Shown here one piece after another: positions 12,924-25,566 of a stretch of DNA of 64,000 nucleotides (positions are counted from its first letter, which is position 1; every line of letters starts with the position of its first letter). A program made the translations under genes and the position numbers. The stretch is from Cololabis saira (taxonomy: Eukaryota > Chordata > Actinopteri > Beloniformes > Belonidae). Under the pieces are notes generated by a model. That model did not search any database, was not told the DNA's origin, and was given only the letters and a program-made list of their open reading frames with translations. Where the stretch lies: NCBI RefSeq assembly GCF_033807715.1, contig NC_084599.1:28308125-28372124 (forward strand), read 5' to 3'.

Positions 12924-13836
12924 AGGGAACGAACTCAGAGAAATCTTACTTTGTGTCTTGTCATATATTCCTCTTGATTGTTGAAATGAACTGTACTTAA
13001 CCCTCATAAGCAGCCAACATTTGAAGAGACGAATACAAATTACAATATTACTCTGGAAACAGAATGATGAATTATGCATGTAGCTTGGGAAAGTAACAAG
13101 TAGAAATGGTTGAAGAATTATTAAATACTGTTGGTAAAGGCAATTATACAATTTCTTTTAAAAGGAAAATCATCACAGAAAATTGTACAAAAAAAGTTTA
13201 TGATTCTTCCTGCTGAAGAGGGGAAAAAAGGGAGGGAAAAAAGACTGATCCTTTCAGCTCGGTGAGGCTATGTGCTGCTCCTTATAGACGATTCACCCAA
13301 ACAAACTAGCAATTATTTCACTGATGTCACACAGACTCAGAGACCGTGAGGTGAACTCACCTACGAAATCTCCCTTCAAAGAAAAATAAATAAATTATCT
13401 CTGACTTCTGTGATCAAAGGAGCTTTTCCTCATGATTTATGATTAAAAAACTGTGTATAAATCAGTGTCACTTGAATGAAAAATCTTGGCAAAGGCTGAA
13501 ACATAAACCATGTGACTTTCAATTTTATTACTCTGATGTGAAAAATTCTAAATGCTTACTCTTTACGTTTAATGTGTGCACGTACATGTTTGTGTGTGCG
13601 AGAGACATGGAAAGTGCGGACACTATTATTAATGAACATGTGGAGTGTTACTGCCCCCTAGTGACAGCTGATGGACGCAGATGACCAGTGCGTGTGTGCG
13701 TGTGTGCGTGTGTGCGTGTGTGTGAAGCTGGTAGCAAATTGGAAAACCATGCTGTATGGGTAGAAGTGTGTGATTAAAACTTGTTCTCTCTTTCCATGCT
13801 TACTTTTTTGCCTCTGTGTAGTCATATATTTCTTTT

Positions 13837-14096
13837 TTTCCTTTTTTTTTTTTTTTAACCACAGAAGAAACAGTGGGGTTAAACAAGCTTAGTCCGAATA
13901 ATGAATACAATAAAAGGTAAAACTGAGAATCAAAAGTGATTCAGAACTATAAAATATAAAAGACAAAACAAGAAAGACGGAAAAAAGCAACACTATTGTG
14001 TAATGTGTAATGAGATGGAGTGCTGCTTAGGTCAGCAAATTTTACCTTTAAGGGATTAATAAACATCACTGTTGACTGTAACTGTGAAGCTGACCA

Positions 14097-14146
<50 letters not shown>

Positions 14147-14339
14147 ATTGATTTACTCACAAAAATGTTAGTTTTGATGCGTGTGAGAGTTGTGTAAGAA
14201 TGTGTGCTGTTCATGTACATTAACTACACAAAAACCAACGCAGACATTTTGAAAAGGTTTATAGCAAGTCTTAGGGGTGCTAAAAATATGTCAGGTTGCT
14301 AGGGGCCAAAAGAGAAGCTGAAGTCGTAGAAACTGGAAA
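13837..14339. other. Simple repeats: poly(T) and AC microsatellite
   Basis: There is a poly(T) tract at about 13837-13856 and an AC repeat of about 23 units at 14099-14144. Upstream, 13691-13722 is an interrupted TG tract. No gene was recognised. Confidence 0.8.
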
Positions 14340-14552
14340 GTGTGCAGCAATTACGGGCACATCAGCGAGTGTCCCCTTCACCGGCGTGAGCTTATAGAAC
14401 ATTATGTTCCACCTGAGATCAAAACTAACGCGCTGCCACGACTGTGGCCTGATGCGATTCTACAGAGATACAACAGCATTCTACAGCAATGGAAACCACA
14501 TGGGAAACACTTTATAACTGGGGAAAACGGGATTCAGTGGTGTTTAAAATAA
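14340..14552 (+). CDS. Orphan coding-like segment, function unknown
   Basis: A 70-codon frame encodes a peptide of balanced composition with clustered aromatic and charged residues (YVPPEIKTNALPRLWPDAIL, WKPHGKHF) and a CSNYGHISECPLH cysteine/histidine start. The upstream frame closes at 14319. An acceptor-like TTGCTAG lies at about 14295-14301, and AATAAA overlaps the stop. It could be the last exon of a small gene, or a relic of one. I do not recognise the family and found no other exon. Confidence 0.22.
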   Translation: MCSNYGHISECPLHRRELIEHYVPPEIKTNALPRLWPDAILQRYNSILQQWKPHGKHFITGENGIQWCLK

Positions 14553-14820
14553 ACGTACCCAGCTGTGATACTGACTGTCTGCAAGATTTTCTTCTTTTTT
14601 TTTTGTTCCTTTTTTAACGATGGTTGAAATGATAAAAATATAACATCATTTGTAAAATGACCCCTAAATTATGCCTGAAATCTTGCGCTACTGTGCTTTC
14701 TTGAAGAGAAAAATAGATTTCTTTGGGTTTCAAGCTCAACTAAAATGTGTTTAACAGCAATTAGTTGCAATACTGAGGGTGTGACCCTTCAGATTTGATC
14801 AGGAATGGGGTGTGTGTATT

Positions 14821-14828
14821 TATATAAA
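14821..14828 (+). promoter_or_regulatory. TATA-box candidate
   Basis: TATATAAA lies about 275 bp upstream of an ATG placed one base before a consensus donor. The region in between is relatively CpG-rich. Without transcript data this is a candidate only. Confidence 0.3.
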
Positions 14829-15098
14829 GTCTTAAAGGTGTCGGCTGCTAAGTTTCAGCACATTAGCAGAGGTTTCAGAATAACAGAAAATCTTTACAAA
14901 CGGCACTTAAACTTTTGTTACACCGTGTCCTAACTGCATGCGAGCGTCCGACTATCGCGTCGCACTGCGTGACATTGGACGCTCTCTGTCCACACTGAAA
15001 CCGTTAATATGCAGTTCTGTTACGTCACGTAATTATCAGCTGTGCACTCGACAACATCAGGCTGGACGACAGTTAAAGAGTAAAGAGACAAGTAAAAG

Positions 15099-16187
15099 AT
15101 GGGTGAGTACTTGTTATCTTCCTACGTTTGTACTTTCTAAACAGAAAACACGCTTGATATTGTGATATTAAAATTTTTCTTTACCGGAAATTACATACAA
15201 TGTAGCCAACAGCAAGTCGGTTACTAGCGATGTCAGAAGCGCTACATTGTAACCATGGACATCTGTGTATGTAACTAGGGGTGCGGCTAGAGTAGGCTCG
15301 CCGTCCACCAATCAAATACTAAACTTCACCCAAAAAGACGTTTTAGGGCCAGTCCCAATACACCCCCTCGCCCTACTTTTTAGCCCTACCCCTAAATTTT
15401 GCGCGTTCTCGTGAGGGTAGTGGTGTCTCAATTCCTCTTTGCATGTAGGGGTAGTGGGCATAACGAGGGGTAGGGGGTATGAATCTAGCCCTTCAGAGCG
15501 AGGGATGTCAGGTGCTGACTCGCCGACGGAGGGCCAGAGAAAATTTCCCAGAAAGCTTTACGTCATCATTTGCATACTGAATCAAACAAAAAAACCCGGA
15601 CATTTCTCATTTTTTAGTGAATAAAATCTATATTTTGAGTTAGTTTCTGCATAAAAATACGTTTTGATTACATTTCTAGCGAGAAATATATATTTTACTT
15701 TCATAATATTCACTCAGTGAATGTACACAATCACTCGCTTGCTCGTTGTTGCAAAGTTTTTTCAGATCTCGCCAGAATAAAGGCTGATTTATGGTTCCAC
15801 GTTACACGATTTAACGCAGGCTTAATGTGAAGCTGCAACGTTTTCAACCTGATCTCACAAAAATCCGTGAAATGCCCAGGACCGCTTACGTACCTGAACG
15901 TAAACCACGCAGTGACGTAGCAAGTGGTGTACCAATCCCTAGGGAAGATTACAAAGCCCTACCCCTTGTGGCTTCACTTTGAGGGTGAAGTGGTAGTGGG
16001 TGAGGGCTAGTGGTAGTGAGTGAGGGCTAGTGGTAGTGAGTAGGGTGAACATTGGGATTGGCCTTACAGTAGACTTCTTTCTTTTCAAACAGGACGCTCT
16101 TACAGACGGCAGGAGTTGAGGAAAAGGAAAGTGGCTGCTATTTTACTCCTCCAGCAACGTAAAGTAATCCTTAAAGCAGTAAAGTAG
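15099..16187 (+). pseudogene. Candidate two-exon gene start, interrupted by stops
   Basis: ATGG at 15099-15102 is followed by GTGAGTAC. Joining it to an acceptor with a strong pyrimidine tract (TTCTTTTCAAACAG, exon from 16093) gives MGRSYRRQELRKRKVAAILL and on to a stop at 16185. The same frame resumes after a GTAAAGTA-type repeat with LDQPFLIHDRFLQRFQPAF and stops again near 16300. The Arg-rich then Leu-rich start is reminiscent of Harbinger-type nuclease N-termini, but this is weak. The intron holds the MITE at 15346-16063. Confidence 0.3.
15346..16063. mobile_element. Harbinger-like MITE with TTA duplication
   Basis: TTA flanks both ends (15343-15345 and 16064-16066). The termini are GGGCCAGTCCCAAT on the left and ATTGGGATTGGCC on the right. 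The interior has CCCTA-rich and AGTGGTAGTG-rich arms. A fragment of the GCTGATTTATGGTTCC hairpin MITE occurs inside at about 15783-15815. Confidence 0.8.
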
Positions 16188-16302
16188 TAGTAAAGTAGTA
16201 CTACTAAAGTAGTCCTTCAACTGGATCAGCCATTCCTCATCCATGACCGTTTCCTACAGCGCTTTCAACCGGCTTTCAACGCGAGCGACAGGAAGAAATA
16301 GA

Positions 16303-16330
16303 CTACGTTTACATGCAGTCAAAATTTGGG
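16303..16330 (+). repeat. Single terminal repeat of the 56798 MITE family
   Basis: GACTACGTTTACATGCAGTC followed by AAAATT matches the terminus of the element at 56798-57435 but has no partner within reach. It is a truncated copy. Confidence 0.75.
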
Positions 16331-19300
16331 TTATGGGTAACTTTGTACCACTTATACTTGAACCCCTTGAACATGAATAAAAAATTATACCTTACAATTA
16401 GCACTTTAAGGTTTCTGTGAATATGCTGACAACGACTGAGAAACAGCATTGCTCCTTTGCCAACCATTTTTGGTACCCCCTTTACCTGAACTGGGATTTA
16501 CTGCCGTTGGTCTTTGCAAAGAATTTTGCCGTTCGGTCTGGATGAGTGAATATACGATTCAGCTGACCTCACACATGGCAATAATATGATTTCTGATCTT
16601 TTTTAAATCTACTATAATCTAAAATGTGTACATGATAAAAATGCAGTATGGATATTATTGGTTTGAGATCCAATACTATGAGGACAGTTCACATTGCTTT
16701 TACAAAAAAATTGTGAGAAATATGTAAAGATACAGAGAAGAGAATCATTTAAAAAGTAAAACTACTTCAGTCTTGTATGCATGGGTTGAAAATAAAAAGG
16801 ATAACATCACAGCACTGTTGAAGAATATCTGTCTATGAGGTCATAAGAGGTATTTAGAGTTAAACAATGTCCATATAAATTCCTTAGATGACTGATTCAC
16901 CTATTACCAGACAAATGACTCATGAAAGCATTTTATAACAAGAAGCAGGACAACGAGACAAAGCTGAGAGAAGCTGCAGAGCATTTCCTGAACTTTGTGG
17001 GTTCGCTGTAAAAACGTCAGAGGTGAGATCTCTTTCATGATATAACTATCAAAGCAGATCTAATGGTGGACAAAATTCTGCAAATCCTTTAGCTTATCAC
17101 TGCTATTGTTCCTGAGGCCGAGTCTTTTATTTCGTTCAGGAAGAATCAGCACCAACATTAAACTGCTTTGTTCTTCCATAAAACCGGATTTGGGAGTGCT
17201 GGAGATGGATATTCCTCAAAAACTCCCTTTGTCGGGATGCTAAATAACTTCCTTGTTTGAACAGGGAGAAGCCATAACTGTGAGAGGCATTTATAAACAG
17301 TTTTAAATAAACCGGGAATGTTTTTCTTCCCCTTCGCCCTGTATTTTGAAAAAGATAAAACCGTAAAAAAAAAAAAAAAAACTACTTGTCTCATATCTTG
17401 CATTGAAATTCAGCTCGGTTCTCTCTTTTCTTTTTCTTTTTTTAACGCACTCCTTGTTTTCTCAAAGTCACACAAAAAAGGCTGCAGTTTCTTGAAAGAA
17501 AACAGCATTAATCACATCATGCATCTTAAAGATGAAAGTGGTTCCATTAAAGGCGGAGACGAGAAAACAAGCCAGCAGCAGTCTCCACCTGGATCAATGA
17601 TCGCCTCACCCTTGTTGCAGCTTTGATGTGTGAAATAGAGACTTTGGAGACGCTGTTATGACTGAACTGCAGAGCTACATCATGATAAAAATTTCAGTAT
17701 GAAATATTTCAAATATTGACCATTGAAAAGTCCAAATGTTGATGCCATCCGTGTCATTTGGGTTATTTTTCTTTCTCCTAGCGCTGCAGTGCCACGTGTG
17801 CTTCCATTTCCAGTCGTTGATGAAGCTCCAGGAGCAGGTGGGAAAAGGCTGGATGTGATTTTCACACGTCGAGGTGAGGGCAGCGAATTACTTCCTTCTT
17901 CTGACCAATGACAAATACTAAGAGAAAAAAGACGAAACAAATCGTCATTTATAAAATAACTTGTTTAAAGATCTGCAGTTCAAGTAAGAGGTCACTTCAT
18001 TTATTTAAGAACTAACTTGAAGTTAAATTAATATATTCCAGTGCTGGGCCCATGTGCACGTGTTCAGTAAGTGGATAATTACATGAAAATCACCTGTGGG
18101 CAGGTTTTAAAAGCCTGCAGAGTGTACCAGCGCTGTCTTCTGCATCCACCTTTTTTTCTTTCCTTTTATTTAAAAAATAAAAAAGATCCATCTTTTGCAA
18201 TCTTACTGGCCTCAATAATAAGCAGTGTTGCTCTGTGGGATTGTTTGTCTGTTCAGTCGGTTTTTGTCACAAAGCTTTACGAAATAATTAAGTCAGAGGT
18301 TATTTTCTGCAGACAGATACTCACCGACTCCAGTGCTGCATTATTCACAACTATTTACTCGGTTCACGCATCACGAGCCAGCAAGGAATAATCATTAATT
18401 TTAAACATCTTTAAGTTACTTTCTGGATGTAGATTTGATGCCAATAAAAGATCAAATTCATATCAACCTGCTCTGAAATGTCCGTGGAAGTTGTTTAGTT
18501 GCTGGTTAAGACAGACAGCCTCAAGATGGCAAAGAATAAGTGGAAGGAAGTATGCAAAAGGTGTTTTAAAACTCATTAAACAGACTTCTGCAAACGAGAA
18601 AAGTAGTTGTGTTATTTTAAAACATCTGAAAAGTCACAAAGTAGTTTTGCGCACCTATTGTTTGGGTTGTTTTTTTTTTTTTTATTCGTTTAGCATTTCT
18701 ATTTCACTTTATCCTCTTTTGTGATGATATTGGTTGTAGTTTGTCCACTCATGCTAACATACAACCATGCAGCATCTAAACTGCATGCTTTCATCTCCGG
18801 GAACCATGTGCCATATAGTGGGGAACTGCAAGCAAGCTAGGCTGCATCGCTTCATTGTGGTGGAAGTGAATGTGGTTGAGGATCATAGCCCTTCAAGTCT
18901 CTTTTTGTTTCCGTGCTCCTGGCAAAATGATTTGAGAGTAATGTCAAGTCTGTGCTTCTCAGTAAAAGCCACGATTCATTGTTGTAAACTGCAACCTGAC
19001 TGCAGTCCTTTTACACTTCAGTTCCTGCATCGCCAGCAGTTCTCCTTCAACATCCAGCAGCTGCAGTCGGAGTCAAAGTCTGCTCAAATGATTCATAGGG
19101 TTCTCAAGTTATGCGTCCAATTAAATGTTGTTCTTTATTCTGGAACACCACATTTCGGTAGAGCTGATGCAGAAATGAGTGAAAGAAAACAACCCAAGCA
19201 ACCTGTTTGAACAGTGTGCATGGGACCAGCCTTATGAATATCTGCACTGTTCAGGATTGTCCAGCTGCTGAGGAATAATGATATAACCTTGGGGATGGCT

Positions 19301-19348
19301 TTCACTTTACTTTTATTCCCGTCTGTAATCACACCTATAATTTTAGGG
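16331..19348. other. Unassigned DNA
   Basis: No supported gene. A poly(A) run lies near 17365. A zinc-finger-like fragment at 17784-17839 (LQCHVCFHFQSLMKLQEQ, between TTTCTCCTAG and GTGGGA) is noted in the findings but is too short to call. Confidence 0.4.
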
Positions 19349-19473
19349 CGACTGTCTCGGGGGCGGTGCGGTCGTCCGCCAGGTCAGTGGTTTGACTCGC
19401 AGCTTTGCAGCTCATGCGTTGAAGTTCCCTTTGGGCAACACATTGAACCCCACATTGCCTCTGATGCGGTCAT

Positions 19474-19518
<45 letters not shown>
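19349..19518 (+). repeat. Decayed SINE with TG microsatellite tail
   Basis: The block GGGCGGTGCGGTCGTCCGCC, then GGTTTGACTCGCAGC (B-box-like) and GGGCAACACATTGAACCCCA, follows a common fish SINE plan. It ends in about 20 TG units at 19476-19517. Confidence 0.65.
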
Positions 19519-22257
19519 TGTGACAGAAAAAAAGCACAGCAGAGATTCGAAAAGGGAAATCTGTGTAGAAGAGAGCTGAATGTGTGAGTTAATGGGTGGA
19601 TGTGGCTGATAGTGTTTTTGAGTATTCAACAAAACTAAATATGATGTACTTACTGTTTAATAGTTTATGTTAGCTCATCGGAGAATAAAGAACCTTAGAA
19701 CAAACAAAAAGTAAACGTCTGATTTTCTTTCTGGAGCCACCCTGCACCATAACAAAACTGGTCTTGTAATGTCTGGTTTTACCAACTCAAAATCTACTTA
19801 TTAGATTTCCCATTTTTTAGGGGAACTCTGTGGCCCCAGGAGAAGATTACTTTTATAATTCTTTTTTTGTTCCTTCATTTTGATTTTTAGTATATCTTGT
19901 GTTCCTGCTGTGCGTCACACTCCATAGTGGCGTTTAAAGGAGCTAGAATCCCCACTTTTATGAGTGTTTTTTCTCATCTCTGCTCAGGTAAATTTCTTAC
20001 CCACTAGCTTCCATTTATAACTACATTTATTCAAATGTGCCTGCTGCTGTTCCACCTCTGTTCATGTTGAGCTTATTAGACTATAAATCATCCCAGTGGC
20101 CAACCTCGCAAAGATTTGGGTGGATATATTTTTTCATTTTATGCTTCTTTGGACATTTAATACTTTTTTGTGCTTCTACCTCTTTAGAGAAAGTTGTTTC
20201 CATTTTGGGATTCAGTTCAACTTTTCTACCAAGTCAGTTTTCAACCAACACTTGGCATCTTCACAACATTTAAGCTTCTGGACTGAATTCAAGAGTTCTG
20301 GTTTTTTTCTCAGAGCATCTTGTGAAAGTAACAAGGAGATGGATCTTTTTTTTCAGGACTTCAGGAAGCTTGGTAATTTCCAAACTGTTATCCAGACTTC
20401 ACTGCTGGTATCATTGACAAGTGTAAGTGGAAGAGCTTACAGGATTGAATGTAGTTCTATCTACCACCATAAAGTTGTTTTCTTCATTTTTTTTTCCTCC
20501 CAGTCTCTTTGAAGGAAAAATAAAGTTTCTTTTAAATACTCTGGCAAATCAAATGGAAGTGCATGTAAAAATCTGAAACCGTGTAAAAGCTTACATATAG
20601 TCAGTGGTGTATCCCCTCCCACAGAGCACACTGGTGGTGGACGGCCCTGAAAAACATGCATATGTTTGCTTTTAGGTTTTTTCCCTGCTCCTTCATGACA
20701 TTACCATGAAACATATTTGCATATTACCTGTTCAGCTGCGAATTTGGACACCTCAATCAAATCATCTGCCTTGTGCTTCACCAGCTTCGACCAACCGACT
20801 GTCAGAGAAGACTCCGTTTTCCAGAAGAATGTCCCTTTTTAAAGAAGCAGTAACTACTGTAAAAGTGTTTAAAACAGAATGTAACAACACGTGCTGCACC
20901 AAAAAAACATTCATGTGAACTGTTTTGTTTATAATCCCGCTAATTGAAATCATGTAATTTAGCATAATATGTTTAAGTAAAATAAACAATTCATTCAGTT
21001 TATTATTACATGTCTTCAGCTGTTGGGCCTGATGATTGGAAAATGAGGATTTATATTTTTTTCTTCTTTTTACTCAATCTGAACACAGTGGTGCTGTTTG
21101 TCCACAGAACATGACAATTCAACTTGAGCAGCATGTAACTGTCACATGCATCCCTCTACAGGGTTCCCTCACTTTCTTCCGCTAGGCTCAGAGCTCTATT
21201 TAAAGGAGTGAGACGGTGCCCATCTCTGCCTTGGCAACCAGTGCACGACTGCCAAGTCTGCTGCTGAACAAAAAAAAAAGGAGCTAAACACTCAGAAGCC
21301 TTATACTTCTTCCTGATCTGCTGTTGCAACATCTCTCCTCATCACTGATACTGAAGCAAAGCTGCTTCAGCACTGGTAGCCTGTACATCACTTGTGAAAT
21401 ATTTATATTTGATTCCTTTCTTAACCATGAATTGTTCCATCACCTTCTCACCCACTATAAAACCAGGTCCAACATTCACATAACTCAGGTCATCACTTGG
21501 GTCACTCGGTGTCCAGGTGACGCCCACATCCCTCTGAACTCTAGAAACTGCAGTCCCAGAATCTTCCCTGGTGCCTGGTCGGTCTCCCCTGCTGCTGCCG
21601 TGCTAAATGATGCAGCTCCATCTGTTGCTTTTGTGGGGAGTCCTTCAGTACAAGTGATTTTGCATTATGTATGTTTGTCTACGGGTTTCTCAGGTGAAGT
21701 AATCACACAGCCAGATCTTCAACCTCTCACCCTCAGTTCAGTCTATCCCTCTCAGATACAACTTTTTAATCAGCGTGTCTTCAGATGACTTGAGAGCATT
21801 AAGTCTGACCGAGGTACGTTAATGATCACCGTTTAGATGATAACACCTCTGTTCACTCTTCTTGTCACTCTTAAAGAACTGCACGGCTATTACCACAGCT
21901 CTTCACCAAGTCACCTCTATTCTAAAGTCCCGGCCACTAGTCGTGCTACGCATACCAAAGCACTAAGCACTAAGTTCATTGGTGCATTTGAAGGAGTAAA
22001 ATGATAGCAATTTCTGCACAAGTATCAAGCTTTCTTCTGCTGAGAAAAATCCTGCCACCACCCCAACATCCACCTGTGCAGCCATAAGTCTAAAAATAAG
22101 GACGGGGGGGTTAAGTTATAGCTCAAATGTCTCATTATCACATTCTATGTATTATTTGTGGAAGTGATGGGAACCGACAGTCCTAAGTATATTCTTTAAA
22201 GTGTGAGGACATAACTTCACTGTAGGTACCTGTAGTGCATACACATATCAGTCTTAA
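19519..22257. other. Unassigned DNA
   Basis: Open frames of up to 154 codons (for example 21324-21788) have no motifs or splice context. Nothing else was recognised. Confidence 0.4.
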
Positions 22258-22734
22258 AGGGGACCTATTATGGCATCCAATACCTATTTTAAACAGGCCT
22301 TGAATGTCTTAAAAACAAGCTTTTGATTGTTTTTGCTAAATAAATTAGAAATTCAGCCTCTGAGCCATGTCTTTATCTTCCGATTCTCTAACCACATTAT
22401 CTATGAGGGATTCTGAGTGGGCGGGGCTATGATAATGAGGCTCTGTGCTGATTGGCTGCCTGAATGACGCGATACACCGCTACGAAAAGCGGCCAGCGGA
22501 GTTGTTATTGTTCCGGTCAGAGTTAGTTGTGGGCATCACGCCCGTCGTTACGTAATGACGGGCGCAGAATCTGAACGCCTAGAGGTCACATGACACTGGA
22601 CGGTTCATCCAGGCGGCTGTACAGACACTGCAGAATTTGGTTGCTTTCCTCCTTCTCTGAGTTGGCAGGCTGAGGGGAGACCACTTTATCTATGTTAAAG
22701 CAAGAAAAAATGTGTTTTTCATAATAGGTCCCCT
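22258..22734 (+). mobile_element. TTAA-flanked MITE, family 2, copy A
   Basis: TTAA lies outside both ends (22254-22257 and 22735-22738). The termini are AGGGGACCTATTATG and its reverse complement. The interior includes a GTGGGCGGGGCTATGATAAT block. Copy B at 49719-50797 is in the opposite orientation. Confidence 0.88.
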
Positions 22735-22738
22735 TTAA

Positions 22739-24649
22739 CATAAATAAGATGGAAAACACACTGATTAGCCTACTCATTGAGGCTTTTCCCCAAACTTTTT
22801 AAACCCTCTCCGGTTCTATTTTGTCGTTGTGTTGGCAGACGTTATCCCTCCTCTCTGAGCAGGTCACTGTGTCCTCAAACAGGCGGATAACACCCAGAGG
22901 ACCTCATGCATTGAAAGTCTGATTACGATGAATATAAAATGGTTGGGAGAACCATTTTTCTGTTTGGTTATTAAAGTGATGTCTCTTGCAGGCTGATCTC
23001 ATTGGAATAAGCCTGTCGTTAAAGCCAGACAGCATAACTCTGTTCTGCGAGGAGCACTCAACAGCAGACCGGGCGCTCTATCCGTCTTTTCAGCTGGGAG
23101 GAACGACCAGCCAATTACACCTTCTTCCCCTCTTAAGTCCATTAATCACCTCATTACCAAGGCCTCTCTTCCCTTAAAGTAGAGTTTTGTCCAGCCATCA
23201 GACTTTATCGCATTAGTGCTTAATTAAGAATTATGTCCTAGCATCTTGGTTTTAATTATGCGAATGCCTCGTTCCATTTGTAAAGTAACTATTTGGTGGC
23301 ATGCGGCAGCAGCAGCAGCAGCAGCCACTGCAGGGAACGATGACATGGAAGGAAAACAGGCGGTGGCCTTTTGCTGAAGTAATGAATTTACTTTTAATGA
23401 TGAAGGAATACAAGGCAGAGCCTCCAGGCAATAGCAGCGCACTTGGAAGAGCAAAAGGGAGATGTGAAGTGTGTTTGTCACCTCACAGGGCTAGAGTTGA
23501 ATATAGATCAATGAGCAAGACTTGAATTCACTGACATTAACAGCTGTGATTCTGTCAGCATGATAAAAGGATTGTCGCGAGGAGGATGTTTGTCACTGCC
23601 TCTTTTTCCTCAAATAGATGTTTGCTTTGAAGAGCAAGGATAAGAGCTGTTATTCACAGGAGCTGATGACATTTCTGCATTTTGTCTAGAAGGTTCAGTC
23701 CTTTTGACTCCCCGCTCTGAAATCATGTATCACACACTCAGACATTCACTTTGTGGTGACATGGAAGAAAAAGCAGCAGCAAGGCACCGACAAATACCCT
23801 TTTAGCTCCTGTGGAGTTTGGATATTCCTCCCCATTTAAAGGTTTTCTCAATTTTTCTTCCTATAATACTACAAGACATGGTGGATTGCTTATTTTAAAC
23901 TGAGCCCAGATGTGAACATGCATGGTTGACCGTCTCGTCAACGTATATCATTGAATAAAGTATTGAAAGCTTGTTCAGATCTTTAATCTTAAGTAATTCA
24001 GTTAAATAGTTGCTAATTTGTGTTCACAACAGCTAGTTTTGAAAGGTGCTGTGTTACTTCTGTTTGTAGATTAAAAAAAATATCTTTTTTTTCTTTCCTT
24101 CCTTCCAAAAGATTTGAAAGGGTACATGTTTGTCACGTGATGGTGCTAGTGAAAGCGCAGGAGACAGGATACAGACATGGCAACAAAGGGATAGTGCGCT
24201 GGGGAGAAAATCCAAGAGAACTGTAAGCAGGTGTGGGTGTAAATGCAGACGAGTAACACTGTGGAAAAGGAGATCAGAGAAACAGAAACCAGGGGTACAA
24301 CAGACCCAAGAAGATCAGGAGAGACACATTGTTAACCCAAAGCTATTGTTAAATCATTACAGATTAACATTAGTAACACATTTTTTTGCTCAGATCTATC
24401 AATTTACATAAGCCCTAATCAAAACTAGATTTAATTAAATGATTTTTAACCTTTTAAATGCCAATGTGATAACATGATGTCACTGTTTTGCATGAAAAAA
24501 AATAAAAACAAAAATAATTTATTTTCCATGATACATTTTGGGTGCTGGGGATTTTTTTTTACAGATCAGTATTAAATATACTAAATATTAGTAACAGTGA
24601 TCTTGATGATTTGTTTGTTGGTTGGTTTTTAACACCCTCTGTATCTGTG
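22739..24649. other. Unassigned DNA with short CAG repeat
   Basis: A run of six CAG-type triplets lies at about 23306-23325. It makes Gln and Ala runs in chance frames on the two strands. No gene is supported. Confidence 0.45.
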
Positions 24650-24899
24650 TAGGTTGATTAGGACCCAAACGCAGGAGAGACCTGGGGCCTGTACTACGAA
24701 GCGGGATTTGGGGTTAGCGAGGTAACTTCAGGTTTAACCCTGGGTTTTCAGGACTACGACGGTGGTTCACTTCTTACCGGGGTACATCGCCATGGTAACT
24801 TATGCTGAACAGCTAACCTGCTCCGGAGCAGGTTATGTTCGAGATACAGATCGCCGGGTATAAAAGCACCGCCCACTGACCAATCAGCTCTCTTGGAAA

Positions 24900-25085
24900 A
24901 TGGCATGCCCTTTCGAAGAGAATCCAGTGGAGCTCGGTGCGCGGATCCTGAGAGGATCCCTCCGAAGAGAACGCGTATTCAGGGACCGCCAAAACCCCTT
25001 TGCTTTCCCTGATGAGTACCTGTATGAACGATCCAAAAAAAAAGGAAAAAAAGAAAAAAGAGGTGGAGGAGAAAATAAAAAATAA
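24900..25085 (+). pseudogene. Truncated Harbinger transposase N-terminus
   Basis: The frame starts MACPFEENPVELGARILRGS and continues RRERVFRDRQNPFAFPDEYL, a pattern typical of the N-terminus of fish Harbinger/HARBI1-like nucleases. It then runs into a Lys-rich stretch from an A-rich tract and stops. The catalytic DDE core is absent, so it cannot be active. Confidence 0.75.
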
Positions 25086-25389
25086 ATCAATCAATGAATA
25101 AATAAAACAAATCATCACCCAAAATCCGATGTACAGTCAATCCAAAACTAATACCAATTAAATAAATAAATCAAGAAGAAATCAAAAAGAAGATTCATTT
25201 GTAAGGGGATAGCAAAAAAGGGATTTTCAATTTCGTCCCTCGAACATTCTGAGAAGTCACTTTAAAATACTAAATACCCCCCTCCTGAAAAAATAAAAAA
25301 TTAAATTAAATAAATAAAAAAACCCAATTCGTTGGTACAGCATCAGCACAAGTTATCGGTCAACAACAATAGTTATAGAACCAATATAT

Positions 25390-25566
25390 ACAGACTGTCT
25401 CAGAAAATTAGAATATTGTGATTTTCTGTAATGCAAACACAAAAACAAAAAAATGTCATACATTCTGGATTCATTTCAAATCAACTGAAATATTGCAAGC
25501 CTTTTATTATTTTAATATAGCTGATCATGGTTTACAGTTTAAGATTAAGATTCCCAGAATATTCAA
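25390..25566. mobile_element. Tc1/mariner-type MITE, one end eroded
   Basis: The left end CTCAGAAAATTAGAATATTG and the body CATACATTCTGGATTCATTT match a very conserved fish MITE I recognise. The right end survives only as CCCAGAATATTC. It is nested in the Harbinger element. Confidence 0.75.

Noticed and set aside
18767..19210. 147-codon plus-strand frame
   Set aside because: No motif, no splice or promoter context, and it ends near a SINE relic.
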